Shown here one piece after another: positions 19,190-29,347 of a stretch of 64,000 nt of DNA. Both the position numbers and the translations under genes were made by a program. Source of the stretch: an uncultured Saprospiraceae bacterium (GTDB taxonomy: Bacteria > Bacteroidota > Bacteroidia > Chitinophagales > Saprospiraceae). Numbering within the stretch: position 1 is the first letter of the stretch; every line of letters starts with the position of its first letter. Where the stretch lies: positions 26,698-90,697 of the forward strand of contig CALLPN010000019.1 of the NCBI GenBank assembly GCA_938015435.1. The letters are read 5' to 3'. The notes beneath the pieces are model-generated. The model saw nothing but the letters and a program-made list of their open reading frames with translations, made no database searches and was not told the DNA's origin.

Positions 19190-19687
19190 TTAGGCGTTTG
19201 GGTCTACTAAATAAAGTACTTGATCATACTCTACTGGCTTAGCTTCTTCGATTAAGACTTTTACAATCTTTCCAGAGACCTCACTTTCTATTTCGTTGAA
19301 TAGTTTCATTGCTTCTACTATACATACTACATCTCCTGCAGATACGCTATCTCCAACTTTTACATAAGGTGGTTTATCTGGCGATGCCGCTCTATAGAAT
19401 GTACCAACGATAGGTGATCTAATCTCAAGTAGATTAGCAGTTGATTCTGTTTCACCTCCATCATTAGATGTTTGATCTGCTACAGGTGCTGCCACCACTG
19501 CTGGAGCTGCTGGTGCCGCCATTGCTGCTGGTGCTGCTGCCATAGAAACAATCTGTGGAGCAGGTACATGACCTGGTTTATATTCTGATCTTACTGTCAT
19601 AGAAAAATCGCCTTCAGTCATCTTAAACTCAGCAAAATCGAGTTTCTTGATCAATCTGAGAAGTTCGTTTAGTTGTTTTGGATCCAT
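19190..19687 (-). CDS. accB: Biotin carboxyl carrier protein of acetyl-CoA carboxylase
   Basis: 165 aa. The biotinylated lysine is in VEAMKLFNE near residue 125, within a C-terminal biotinyl domain ([18 protein letters not shown] to the end). An Ala/Pro-rich mobile linker (about residues 40-75) is typical. The N-terminal helix [15 protein letters not shown] starts the protein. Adjacent to accC, its partner enzyme. Confidence 0.97.
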   Translation of the reverse strand: MDPKQLNELLRLIKKLDFAEFKMTEGDFSMTVRSEYKPGHVPAPQIVSMAAAPAAMAAPAAPAVVAAPVADQTSNDGGETESTANLLEIRSPIVGTFYRAASPDKPPYVKVGDSVSAGDVVCIVEAMKLFNEIESEVSGKIVKVLIEEAKPVEYDQVLYLVDPNA

Positions 19688-19745
19688 TTGGTAGGTCTTT
19701 TCTTTTATATCTTAATGAGCAATCCGACAATACGGTCTTGCTATC

Positions 19746-20312
19746 TTATGATTTAACACGTTCTAGGTAAGCACCAGTACGTGTATCTATCTTTACATTA
19801 TCACCTTCATTTATAAAGAGCGGTACTTTGATCTCTGCACCTGTTTCTGTCGTTGCAGGCTTAGTAACGTTAGTGGCAGTATCTCCTCTCACGCCCGGTT
19901 CTGTATATGTTACTTTAAGTACGATATGCTGAGGGAGCTCGAGAGTTAATGGCAATTCATTTTCACTATCAAATAAAATATCTACTGTAGAACTTTCCTT
20001 AAGTAATTCTGGTCTATCGATCAATTTCACATCTAAGTTTACCTGATCAAAAGTTTCATTATTCATGAAATGATAACCCATATCGTCATTATATAGGTAT
20101 TGGTATTTACGATTTTCTACTCTTACTATATCTATCTTGTGTCCAGACGGAAATGTATTATCTAATACTTTTCCAGTAGTAAGACTTTTCATCTTAGTTC
20201 GCACAAATGCAGGCCCTTTACCTGGTTTCACGTGCAGAAACTCTGTAATCTTGAATATATCATGATTATATCTGAAACAAAGACCGTTCTTAATATCTGT
20301 AGTAGAACCCAT
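19746..20312 (-). CDS. efp: Translation elongation factor P
   Basis: 188 aa, three beta-barrel domains. EF-P enters the ribosome E site and relieves stalling at proline runs. The tip loop KPGKGPAFVRTKMKSL (near residue 28) holds the lysine that is modified or functions directly. C-terminal GDNVKIDTRTGAYLERV is the family signature. It sits between fabH and accB, an arrangement common in Bacteroidota. Confidence 0.97.
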   Translation of the reverse strand: MGSTTDIKNGLCFRYNHDIFKITEFLHVKPGKGPAFVRTKMKSLTTGKVLDNTFPSGHKIDIVRVENRKYQYLYNDDMGYHFMNNETFDQVNLDVKLIDRPELLKESSTVDILFDSENELPLTLELPQHIVLKVTYTEPGVRGDTATNVTKPATTETGAEIKVPLFINEGDNVKIDTRTGAYLERVKS

Positions 20313-20479
20313 TAATTTTCTTTTTTAAAAAGTGTAAATACCGCCTCATCTGTATCGATAAGCTGTCGTAAAAATAAAATAATAATGGCGGCAAACTATA
20401 TGATATACAAATGAAAGCCGCATTTAAACATGTACCGTCATGTAATCTATAGCTAATAAAGCCAATTACTTAGATACTT

Positions 20480-21475
20480 CTACCCATTATACGCCCATTT
20501 GAGGTATGTAGTTCCCCAAGTAAATCCTCCTCCAAATGCCGTCAATAGCAGATTGTCTCCTTTTTTGAGCTGAGATTCATAATCTCTTATGGCTAAAGGA
20601 ATAGTTGCTGAGGTAGTATTACCATACATAGCTATATTGTTCATTACTCGTTCGGCAGGAAAGTCAAACATACTTCCTACATATTCTATGATACGTAAGT
20701 TAGCTTGATGAGGTACTACCCAATTGATATCATCTCTTACTAGGTTATTACGCTCCATTACATCTTTCATCGTATCTACCATTCCTTTCACAGCATGTTT
20801 AAATACTGTTCTTCCTTCTTGGAATGCGAAATGCTCTCTTGCAGCAACCGTCTCTAAAGTCGCGGGATGTAGTGATCCGCCAGCCTTCATATGTAGATAT
20901 TGACGACCTGAACCATCCGCTTTGAGTAAGCTATCCTGAACACCATATCCCTCATCGCTTGGCTCTAGCATTACTGCTCCTGCCCCATCTCCAAAAATTA
21001 TACACGTAGCTCTATCTGTATAATCAACAATACTAGACATCATATCTACACCAACCACAATTACTTTTTTGTGAGTACCTGTTTCTATAAATTTACTAGC
21101 TGTAGTGAGAGAATATAAAAATCCAGAACATGCGGCATTGACATCAAATCCATAGGCATTCTTAATTCCAACCTTATCACAGATAGTATTTGCAGTGTCT
21201 GGAAATATCATATCTCCTGTTACCGTAGCACATATTAACATCTCAACATCTGCAGGATCGGTATTCGTCTTTTCTAATAATACTTTTACTGCCTCAGCTC
21301 CCATATCACTTGAAGCTTTTCCTGGTTCTTTCATGATATGTCGTTGCTTTATTCCCGTACGCGAAACGATCCACTCATCGTTGGTATCTACCATTTTTTC
21401 CAGATCTGCATTAGTCAGCACTGTATCTGGGGTATATCCAGCTATTCCTGTTATTGCCGCTCTTCTTAACTCCAT
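20480..21475 (-). CDS. fabH: 3-oxoacyl-ACP synthase III
   Basis: 331 aa thiolase-fold enzyme that condenses acetyl-CoA with malonyl-ACP to start fatty-acid chains. The triad is visible: Cys in AACSGFLY (near 115), His in VPHQANLRI (near 257) and Asn in YGNTTSATIP (near 287). It heads the local cluster with efp, accB and accC. The rpmF and plsX genes that often precede it are not upstream here; an empty stretch of more than 500 bases is found instead. Confidence 0.96.
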   Translation of the reverse strand: MELRRAAITGIAGYTPDTVLTNADLEKMVDTNDEWIVSRTGIKQRHIMKEPGKASSDMGAEAVKVLLEKTNTDPADVEMLICATVTGDMIFPDTANTICDKVGIKNAYGFDVNAACSGFLYSLTTASKFIETGTHKKVIVVGVDMMSSIVDYTDRATCIIFGDGAGAVMLEPSDEGYGVQDSLLKADGSGRQYLHMKAGGSLHPATLETVAAREHFAFQEGRTVFKHAVKGMVDTMKDVMERNNLVRDDINWVVPHQANLRIIEYVGSMFDFPAERVMNNIAMYGNTTSATIPLAIRDYESQLKKGDNLLLTAFGGGFTWGTTYLKWAYNG

Positions 21476-22043
21476 GGTTTTGGTTTTTGTTTATTCATAG
21501 CTTGAACTGACTTCAGATGGCTATTATTAAATTTCAACTGCAAAATACGCGATGTGAAGTTAATATTTGGTAGGGAGTTGACAAGAACTAATGCCGTTAA
21601 TTTATCTACTCAACAGAACTACTTTATGGACAATAAGAAGAAAACTATCCTTCTTATTAGTTAGACGGTATAGAAAACTTCAATTTTTGTATAAATATTT
21701 AGAAAATACATTATAAAAAAAATTAAGCTGTAAATCTCTTACCATCAATAAATTACACATCTAATAATATATAATTAAGAATACTAAAGAAGCAATAGTG
21801 CTTCATCGCCCTACCCTCTTGGTACATAATTTGCATATGGTAATCACATCAGAGTCATCTGATTACAAATAATTGAAATAACTAATACGTGACTATCTCA
21901 GAACCCTATAGATTGTTCAGGAGAAATGCATGGAATTGTTACTTCAATTGAGAAGATAATTGACCTAAATGGCTATATCAGAATGGTGTAGCAATGATAT
22001 TAACGTCTTTGAAAAAAGACTCTATTACCAACCTATAAATTGT
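21476..22043. other. Divergent intergenic region between fabH and the thioredoxin gene
   Basis: About 570 bases, AT-rich, between divergent genes. On the minus strand, 60 bases before fabH, GTATTTTGC is close to but not a full TAnnTTTG box. On the plus strand CATAATTTGC near 21828 is likewise an imperfect box. No RNA gene or stable stem was seen. Confidence 0.45.
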
Positions 22044-22847
22044 ATGTTTATGAATACTAATCTAGATACCGCGAAAAGAGCTGTAGTACTAATGCTACTA
22101 CTCTTCACATCTCTCTCAGCTGCTATTGCAAGCGGAGGTGAACGAGAAGTTAATTTCCTTAATACAAACCTTGAAGATGCTAAGAAAAGGGCTAGCGCTG
22201 AAGGTAAATTGGTCTTTGTAGACTTTTATGCCAGATGGTGTACGCCTTGTAAATGGATGGACCAAACTACATTCAAAGATAAGACTGTAATAGAGTTACT
22301 TAACGATAATTTCATCTCGATAAAGATGAATATCGACGAGTCCGAAGGATTTGAGATGAAAAAGCATTATGAGGTACAGTATCTCCCTACTATACTCATT
22401 TTTAATAGCAATGGTCAAGTAGTTGATCGCATAGAGGAGACATTGACTTCAGCTGACCTTATTCAACTTCTCCATAGACATAACTCTGTAGATAACAAGC
22501 GAGTCATAGTTAATGGTGTTAATGCTTCACCCACGCAAAACCAGCGTACCTATGAAGCTCAAGATGATGACTTTTCGATGACTTCTGCGGAGTACAATAG
22601 CTACAAAGATAGAAAGAGATCTGCCTATAGAGTGCAGACTGGGGTTTACGAGGAATACGCTGGAGCAGCAAAAATGGTTTCCAAATTAAGAGAAACATTC
22701 CTTGAAGAAATAGTAGTGCTCAACGATTATCGAGGTGATAAAGTACTGTTTAAAGTAATGCTTGGACAGTTTGCTACTTTAGAAGAAGCAGAGAGTTTCA
22801 GAAAGATATTGGAAAGAGAATTTCAGATTGAAGGAATAGTGAATTAG
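22044..22847 (+). CDS. Periplasmic thioredoxin-fold protein with SPOR-like C-terminus
   Basis: I start at ATG 22044 (267 aa) rather than 21969, because the signal peptide begins here (AVVLMLLLFTSLSAAIASG); 22050 is also possible. The thioredoxin domain carries the redox motif ARWCTPCKWMD, the cis-Pro YLPTILIF and a typical N-terminal DFYARW. A C-terminal segment (YRVQTGVYEEYAGAAKMV ... VMLGQFATLEEAESF) looks like an SPOR domain, which binds denuded peptidoglycan. It may be a thiol oxidoreductase held at the cell wall. hutI follows 40 bases later. Confidence 0.8.
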   Translation: MFMNTNLDTAKRAVVLMLLLFTSLSAAIASGGEREVNFLNTNLEDAKKRASAEGKLVFVDFYARWCTPCKWMDQTTFKDKTVIELLNDNFISIKMNIDESEGFEMKKHYEVQYLPTILIFNSNGQVVDRIEETLTSADLIQLLHRHNSVDNKRVIVNGVNASPTQNQRTYEAQDDDFSMTSAEYNSYKDRKRSAYRVQTGVYEEYAGAAKMVSKLRETFLEEIVVLNDYRGDKVLFKVMLGQFATLEEAESFRKILEREFQIEGIVN

Positions 22848-22887
22848 TATAATTAACTTTGAGCTAGACAGATAAATACTAGCTCTT

Positions 22888-24120
22888 ATGCGCATACTGA
22901 TAAAGAACATAAAAAACATTATAGGAATAATAGAAGGGCCTCAAGCTTATAAAAAAGCTGAGGCTCTTTCTGTTGTAGAAACTCTGGCTAATGGATATAT
23001 ACTCATAGAAGATGAAAAAATATCTGCCTATGGAAGTATGGATTCCTGTCCAGATATAGCAGATCAAATAATAGATGCCAGTGGCAGTCTTGTGTTGCCG
23101 GCATGGTGCGACAGTCATACTCATATCGTATTTGCCGCTAGCAGGGAAAAGGAATTTGAGATGAAAATCAAAGGAATGACGTACGAAGATATCGCCGCAG
23201 CAGGTGGAGGTATACTCAATTCTGCACGCAAACTCAAAGATTGCTCAGAGGATGAGTTATATGAAATGGCCAAAGGTAGACTGGATGAAGTCACTCAATA
23301 TGGAACGGGTGCAATAGAGATAAAATCTGGATATGGACTCTCCTTAGAAAGTGAACTCAAGATGCTTAGAGTTATTAGACGACTAGCCGCTTCTAGCCCT
23401 GTTTCTATTAAGTCTAGCTTCCTAGGAGCTCATGCTATCCCAACAGAATACAAAGAGAAAAGAAACGATTATATAGATCTCATTATTAATGAAATGCTTC
23501 CCAAGATTGCGGCAGAAAAATTAGCCGACTACTGTGATGTCTTTTGTGAAAAGGGATTCTTTACAGTAGATGAGACGGATCGTATCCTCAAAGCTGCAGC
23601 AAAGTACGGGATTCCACCTAAGATTCATGCTAATCAACTTTCTAACTCTGGCGCAGTGCAAGTAGGTATCGCTAATAATGCCGTATCTGTAGATCATCTC
23701 GAAGTTATGGGAGATGCCGAGATAGAAGCATTACTTAATAGTAATACCATTCCAACTGTACTACCTTCTTGCTCTTATTACATCAATATACCCTATGCAC
23801 CAGCTAGAAAAATGATAGATGCTGGTCTAGGAATTACAATAGCTACAGATTTCAATCCTGGATCATCACCATCAGGTAACATACCGTTTTTGCTATCGCT
23901 TGCTTGCACCAAGATGAAGCTGACACCTAAAGAAGCATTTAACGCCGTAACCATAAATGGTGCTTTCGCAATGCAACTTGAAGATGAAATAGGTAGCATC
24001 ACAAAAGGAAAACTAGCCAATCTAATTATTACTAAAAACATTCCTAGCCTAACCTATATACCGTATATGTTCGGTACTAATCACATCGACAAAGTTTTGA
24101 TAAGAGGAAAAGTTGTTTAA
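22888..24120 (+). CDS. hutI: Imidazolonepropionase
   Basis: 410 aa metal-dependent amidohydrolase that opens imidazolone-5-propionate to formiminoglutamate in histidine breakdown. Metal ligands are in DSHTHIVFAASRE (near residue 75), IHANQLSNSG (near 248), VDHLEVMGD and ATDFNPGSSPSGN. The length is normal. No other hut genes are nearby, so the pathway must be scattered. Possible co-transcription with the thioredoxin gene. Confidence 0.95.
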   Translation: MRILIKNIKNIIGIIEGPQAYKKAEALSVVETLANGYILIEDEKISAYGSMDSCPDIADQIIDASGSLVLPAWCDSHTHIVFAASREKEFEMKIKGMTYEDIAAAGGGILNSARKLKDCSEDELYEMAKGRLDEVTQYGTGAIEIKSGYGLSLESELKMLRVIRRLAASSPVSIKSSFLGAHAIPTEYKEKRNDYIDLIINEMLPKIAAEKLADYCDVFCEKGFFTVDETDRILKAAAKYGIPPKIHANQLSNSGAVQVGIANNAVSVDHLEVMGDAEIEALLNSNTIPTVLPSCSYYINIPYAPARKMIDAGLGITIATDFNPGSSPSGNIPFLLSLACTKMKLTPKEAFNAVTINGAFAMQLEDEIGSITKGKLANLIITKNIPSLTYIPYMFGTNHIDKVLIRGKVV

Positions 24121-24470
24121 ATACGCTTCTCCTTGCAGCAAAATACCCTTTTAACAAGTCTATAGTATAGAAGTATTGTGAAAATGCTTTGAGATGGTCG
24201 CTACCATAAAACGTAGGTATTGTCGTAATTATGAGTTCTATTTCTAATCATTTTTGATATCTCTAATTCTGACAATATGAATGTAATTCTTGACGTTTGT
24301 TAAAGTGCTATAGTATTACGCCTGACGCATAAGAAAAATCATATATATATTATACCTTTGCAGCCAATTATCATTGAAGAATACTACGAACAATTATTGT
24401 CCTAACCTACTGTAAAATAGCTGGTTAGTACAAGAATGTAAAAAAGCTCTTAGGGCTTAGAAAGAAAAAT
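24121..24470. other. Intergenic region with promoter of the SprB-repeat gene
   Basis: 350 bases, AT-rich. A TACCTTTG box lies at 24353-24360, about 110 bases before the start codon at 24471; a matching TTG at the usual upstream distance is not evident. Nothing else recognisable. Confidence 0.5.
24353..24360 (+). promoter_or_regulatory. Candidate -7 box for the SprB-repeat gene
   Basis: TACCTTTG is a full match to TAnnTTTG. It would give a leader of about 100 bases. The -33 TTG at the typical 20-base spacing is missing, so the call is tentative. Confidence 0.45.
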
Positions 24471-27400
24471 ATGAATAAGTCGATTTTGAAAATTAATATC
24501 CTGTCTTTATTATTTGCGTTTTACTTAATATTTGGTGTATCACTAGATGCTTCAGGTAAATCAGCGATAGATGGATTTGATCCTATTTCATTCAATATTG
24601 GATCTGGCTCTGGTTCATTTGGTGAAACTGTATGTGTAGATGTTACCGTAGAGAATTTTGATCGTGTAGAAGGCATGCAATTTTCGATTAATTATAACAG
24701 TAATTTGCTGAGTATCGTTTGTCCAGCAGATGTATCTAACTCTCCATTAGATCAAACCGAACTTTTTTTCAATTGCATGGATGATGACGGTACGGTTAGA
24801 GTCTTTTGGACTGACCCCAATAGTGCTGAAGCAGATGGCGTAAGTGTTCCTGATGGAGATCTCATATTTACCTTGTGTTTTGATATTGTCGGTACTTGTG
24901 GTTTAAGTAGCCAAATAATAATTTCTTCAGATCCTTTACCATTAGAAGTTTACCAAATTTCTGAGAGTGCAACTAGTTGCGAAAATGAAGAGATAATAGT
25001 CAATCCTGGTATTATTGGTATTATATGTCCTGAAATGGTAGTCGTTGCACGAGATTGTAATGCGACACCTGTAGGAAATGATGGAACCCTATCATTCTAT
25101 ATTGCTGGAGGTACAGGTCCTTATACATACATTGTTAATCCTGGAGCTATATCTGGATCTGCAACCGAAGCCGAATTAATAGAAATACAAAATTTAGGTA
25201 CCGGAAATTATACTATTTCTGCGACCGACATATCAACTGGACAGATTATAGATCAAAACATCTTTATCGGAGAAGACTTATTTCCTTTGGAAGTAAACTT
25301 AGATGCTACAGACCCATATTGCTTTAATAGAAATAAAGGGTCAATTGAAGCAACTGTAACTTTAAACGGAAATGAAGTGCCCGCCAATTACGAATGGTCT
25401 ACTTTCCAATTTACACAGGACATAGATGACTTAGGTAGTGGTACTTATACTGTTACAGTAACTGACTTGAATGGATGTTCCGTGGTAGAGTCTGCAACAT
25501 TATTTGTAGAGCCACTAATCTTACATGCTGAGCTGATAGATAGTGCCTCTTGCGAAGGTAATAATGATGCTATCGTGAAGATATGGGCGGAAGGTGGTAC
25601 TCCATTTCCTCCAATGCCAACTAATCCAGAATACGAATACGAAACGGACGCAGGAGACGCAGGCCCTACTGACACTCTCCTACTCAATGATGTGGAGACA
25701 GGAATATTCAATTTCTCAGTCATAGATGCTGCGATTCCTCTATGTCAAGTAGATAGCTTCATCGAAATCCCTTTCAAAGGCGTTGATTTATCGATGATAT
25801 TAGATACAGTAGATGTCTCTTGCATAGGAGCAAATGATGGATCTGTAACCATTACAGGGGTCGGCAGTACTAACTTTGGATTCATCGTAAGAAATGATAT
25901 GAATATGTTAATGCCAGGAGCAGGGACACCTACACAACAAACGTTTTCTGATCTAAGTCCGGGTTGCTATACCATCTTAGTTATAGAATCTTTTAATGGA
26001 TGTGAAATAACAGGTTCATTCTGTATAGAAGAGCCGACAAATCCTTTAATAATAGCTACTGATGATGTGATCAATCCTGGTTGCGTAGGCAATGACGGAA
26101 TGATATCAATTACTTCGTCTGGAGGTACAGAACCATATATGTATATCTGGTCAGATGGACCATCCCCAGATGAAGATCGGACAGGATTATTCGGTGGCAT
26201 GTATACCGTCACTGTTACTGATGATCGCGGATGTACTGATACTGCTATGTTTGATTTGCCAGATGGATCTGATGTACAGATCAATGCCAATGTAGTTCAA
26301 GCTATAAATTGCCCACAGGACCAAAACGGAATCATTGACGTCAATATTTCTACCGGAGGAACTTTTACATATAATTGGGAGCTACCAGATGGAACATTCC
26401 TATCAGACATGCAGACCGTATCCAATCTAGGATCTGGAGTCTACTATGTCACAGCCACCGACGCAACAGCTAGCTGTATTGCCATAGACACTGTTGTCCT
26501 TGCAGCGGCATCACCTATTGCCATAGAAGGTAATTTTACACAACCTACTTGTGCTGGAGTACCTAATGGTAGTATAGGGATAGTAGATATATTAGGTACT
26601 ACTCCTTTCACGTATTTATGGGAAAATCAAAGTACTCAACAAGTACTTAGCGGCATTAGCGATGGTATATATAATGTGACAGTGACGGATGCAAACATGT
26701 GTGAACTTGACACTTTCTTAACGCTTACAGCTCCGGACCCAATCCTAGTTAGTTTTTCAGATATTGTTGGTGTTGATTGCTTTGATGCTGCAAACGGATC
26801 CATTACGGCTACAGCCAACGGAGGTCCTGACATGAGCGGTACATATACTTACTTTTGGTCTAATGATCCGTCCAATGGACTTACTGGAGCAACAAGTAAT
26901 CAATCAGGATTCGCCGCTGGCGAAAATTGGGTGATTGCCACAGATTTTTTCTGCGCATCCGACACGGCCTTTTTCATGATTCCAGATATAGATTCTATTA
27001 CAATAGATCTAGTTAATAGTATAATCAATTCTCCAAGTTGCTTTGGAGATTGTGACGGACTTATTGATATAACTGCTACAGGAGGTAACTCATCTTCTTA
27101 TGACTATCTATGGCTCGATGACAATAGTTTGAGTCCCACTCGAACAAATCTCTGTGCAGGTACTTACGATGTCATGATTACAGATGCTAATGGATGTAGT
27201 GTTACAAGATCTATAGAATTTTTAAATCCAGTGCTTCTAAGCGCTACTACAATCGAGTTAAATAGTGTAGGCTGTAATGAAAATAGTGGAAGTCTTTTAG
27301 TGGAAACTACCGGTGGAACTGAGCCATTTTTATACCAATGGACAGATAATATATCTTCTGACTCCGTAGCTACTAATCTTGGTGCCGGTACGTATAACAT

Positions 27401-28262
27401 ACTTATCACCGATGCCAACAATTGTACGGCAGAAACTTCTTATATTCTAACCTCAACCGAACCAATAATAGCTACTCTTGCTGGCATAGACGAACCGAAT
27501 TGCTTTGGTGATCAAACCTGTATCGGTATCGGGTCAGTTACTGGTGGCATCGGCAGTGATTACACATTTTCAACCATCGTTGCAGGAGGATTTAATTATC
27601 CAATCGACAGTTGTGCACTGGTATTTGCTGGCGAACATACAATCACAGTCACTGACAGTTCAGGTACTTGTACTTGGGACACTACTATCATTATCAACCA
27701 GCCTGATGAATTAATGATAGATGCTGGACCTGATCAAGAAATAGATCTTGGGAGTATAAGTGAGAGTATCTCCCCTAGCATAAGTTCTACATTACCTATA
27801 GACAGTATAATATGGTCGCCTTTAGATAGCCTTGATTGTATAGATGTCGATTGCGAAGAAGTAATTTCTAATACTCTAATAGATCAACTGTATACTGTAA
27901 CTGTGACAGATATAAATGGATGTTCAGCAACAGATGATATCTTCATTAAAGTCAATACTAGTAGAAATGTCTATATAGCCAATATATTTACTCCAGATGG
28001 AGATGGTAATAATGATTATTTTAATCTTGTTATAGGCTCAGGTGCTGTTTCTGTATCGTATTTATCTATATACGATAGATGGGGAAATAGAGTATTTTCT
28101 ATTGAAAACGAATATATACCAGAAATAGGTCAGCAAGATGGCTGGGACGGAAAACACAATGGTCAATATGTAAATCCAGGAGTATATGTCTATACTGCTC
28201 AAGTTAATTTCTTAGATGGTAGAGTATTACAATATAGCGGTGATGTTACTGTTATAAGATAA
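24471..28262 (+). CDS. Large SprB-repeat adhesin with cohesin-like N-terminus and T9SS type B sorting domain
   Basis: 1263 aa. After a signal peptide (residues 1-28), a cohesin-like domain (about 35-170; VCVDVTVENFDRVEGMQFS, FDIVGTCG) is followed by roughly ten to twelve SprB-type repeats (about 185-1120), each with a Cys near the start, GGT-PY-Y-W and G-YTVTVTD--GC. The last 95 residues are the gliding motility-associated C-terminal domain (IFTPDGDGNNDYF, YDRWGNRVF, DGWDGKHNGQYVNPGVYVY). It should be exported by T9SS and displayed on the surface for adhesion or gliding. Paired Cys suggest disulfide-stabilised repeats. Confidence 0.9.
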   Translation: MNKSILKINILSLLFAFYLIFGVSLDASGKSAIDGFDPISFNIGSGSGSFGETVCVDVTVENFDRVEGMQFSINYNSNLLSIVCPADVSNSPLDQTELFFNCMDDDGTVRVFWTDPNSAEADGVSVPDGDLIFTLCFDIVGTCGLSSQIIISSDPLPLEVYQISESATSCENEEIIVNPGIIGIICPEMVVVARDCNATPVGNDGTLSFYIAGGTGPYTYIVNPGAISGSATEAELIEIQNLGTGNYTISATDISTGQIIDQNIFIGEDLFPLEVNLDATDPYCFNRNKGSIEATVTLNGNEVPANYEWSTFQFTQDIDDLGSGTYTVTVTDLNGCSVVESATLFVEPLILHAELIDSASCEGNNDAIVKIWAEGGTPFPPMPTNPEYEYETDAGDAGPTDTLLLNDVETGIFNFSVIDAAIPLCQVDSFIEIPFKGVDLSMILDTVDVSCIGANDGSVTITGVGSTNFGFIVRNDMNMLMPGAGTPTQQTFSDLSPGCYTILVIESFNGCEITGSFCIEEPTNPLIIATDDVINPGCVGNDGMISITSSGGTEPYMYIWSDGPSPDEDRTGLFGGMYTVTVTDDRGCTDTAMFDLPDGSDVQINANVVQAINCPQDQNGIIDVNISTGGTFTYNWELPDGTFLSDMQTVSNLGSGVYYVTATDATASCIAIDTVVLAAASPIAIEGNFTQPTCAGVPNGSIGIVDILGTTPFTYLWENQSTQQVLSGISDGIYNVTVTDANMCELDTFLTLTAPDPILVSFSDIVGVDCFDAANGSITATANGGPDMSGTYTYFWSNDPSNGLTGATSNQSGFAAGENWVIATDFFCASDTAFFMIPDIDSITIDLVNSIINSPSCFGDCDGLIDITATGGNSSSYDYLWLDDNSLSPTRTNLCAGTYDVMITDANGCSVTRSIEFLNPVLLSATTIELNSVGCNENSGSLLVETTGGTEPFLYQWTDNISSDSVATNLGAGTYNILITDANNCTAETSYILTSTEPIIATLAGIDEPNCFGDQTCIGIGSVTGGIGSDYTFSTIVAGGFNYPIDSCALVFAGEHTITVTDSSGTCTWDTTIIINQPDELMIDAGPDQEIDLGSISESISPSISSTLPIDSIIWSPLDSLDCIDVDCEEVISNTLIDQLYTVTVTDINGCSATDDIFIKVNTSRNVYIANIFTPDGDGNNDYFNLVIGSGAVSVSYLSIYDRWGNRVFSIENEYIPEIGQQDGWDGKHNGQYVNPGVYVYTAQVNFLDGRVLQYSGDVTVIR

Positions 28263-28301
28263 GTAACTTGAATTCAATTTGAAAATTGTCTCGTAAAAAC
28301 T

Positions 28302-28328
28302 TGGGAAGATTAAGAAGAATTCTTCCCA
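28302..28328 (+). terminator. Possible terminator stem after the SprB-repeat gene
   Basis: TGGGAAGA / TCTTCCCA perfect 8-base stem with an 11-base loop, 40 bases after the stop codon. No T-run follows, so termination is uncertain. Confidence 0.4.
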
Positions 28329-28498
28329 TTAATTAGGCAAACTGTTGCGGGTGCGATAAGTTAATTAGCATTCATCTCGTTTAGATGCTCATGTCTATTC
28401 CATTGACTAGTAGACATACATTTTCTACAAAATTTAAAGTCGAACTCAGGATTCTATTTAGAATTTTTAGTTCATTCCGAATTAGCATTCAAATAATG

Positions 28499-29269
28499 TT
28501 AATTCTTCACCGTGTCTTGTATCATTTCTATAACAGTGCTATCCTTAATTTCTTCCTTTTCTTCTTGAGGCTTAGGCTTGACCGTTCCTGTTAGATATAA
28601 TGTCATTTCATTAGGATAGGCGTTGGAGAACACCGTGATTTTGGGCTTTTGATCGCCATTTTTATTGACACTATTGTAGGTTACTCCTATATATCCAGTT
28701 TGACCCGGTTCGATATCAATAAACGGAAAACTGGGCTTAGTACATCCACATGACGCCGTAGCTTTCTCCACAGAAAGATTCAGTTTTCCAGTATTGGTAA
28801 AATTAAAATTATGTTTTATAATATCACCTTCTGTTATTTCACCAAAATCATATGTCATTTCATCGAATACAATCTTAGGAAGGTATTTTGTGGGTGGAGA
28901 TTCCACAGGGTTGGATTCTGGCTTCTTGATAGGTTTTTTCTTTACCTTCTTTATTGGCTTTTTCTTTGGTTTCTTCTTTAGAGCTGAAGCTGCCTTAGCT
29001 TCAGCTTTAATTTCTTTAGCCTTTTCCAATAATTCTTCTGCAATCCTGATTGAATCTTGAATCCTTTTAGTTTCTGCTTTTATAAGCGAGGAATCCAAAC
29101 TAACACCTTTCAACTGAATAGATGTATCAGTCACATTATTTTCAGATACTATTGAATTAGAAGCGCTTAGTTCTCTATCACCACGAGCTGAATCTACTTT
29201 ATCACTTTTACACCCTAAGGATAGGGTTAATACAGTAAATAGGAGTAATAAAGGCAAAAAAGTCTTCAT
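28499..29269 (-). CDS. DUF1573 lipoprotein with a long Lys/Pro linker
   Basis: 256 aa. Lipobox LSLGC (Cys20) marks a lipoprotein. A coiled-coil-like charged segment and a strongly basic linker rich in KKPKKKPIKK (about residues 95-120) precede a DUF1573 domain (about 130-235): FDFGEITEG-type start (YDFGEITEGDIIKHNF), TASCGCTKPSF, and ITVFSNAYPNEMTLYLTG. DUF1573 is an immunoglobulin-like domain common in Bacteroidota; its role is unknown. The basic linker could contact peptidoglycan or lipid A phosphate. Confidence 0.85.
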   Translation of the reverse strand: MKTFLPLLLLFTVLTLSLGCKSDKVDSARGDRELSASNSIVSENNVTDTSIQLKGVSLDSSLIKAETKRIQDSIRIAEELLEKAKEIKAEAKAASALKKKPKKKPIKKVKKKPIKKPESNPVESPPTKYLPKIVFDEMTYDFGEITEGDIIKHNFNFTNTGKLNLSVEKATASCGCTKPSFPFIDIEPGQTGYIGVTYNSVNKNGDQKPKITVFSNAYPNEMTLYLTGTVKPKPQEEKEEIKDSTVIEMIQDTVKN

Positions 29270-29347
29270 AATAGGCTTTAAATCTAATACAATGCCAAAT
29301 TTACAGTATAAACAATCAAATTGTTACCATCTCTTATTAATATGTGA

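Noticed and set aside
25300..27960. Repeated motifs in the 24471 gene as DNA repeats
   Set aside because: The repetition is at protein level (SprB repeats with diverged codons), not a DNA repeat element.
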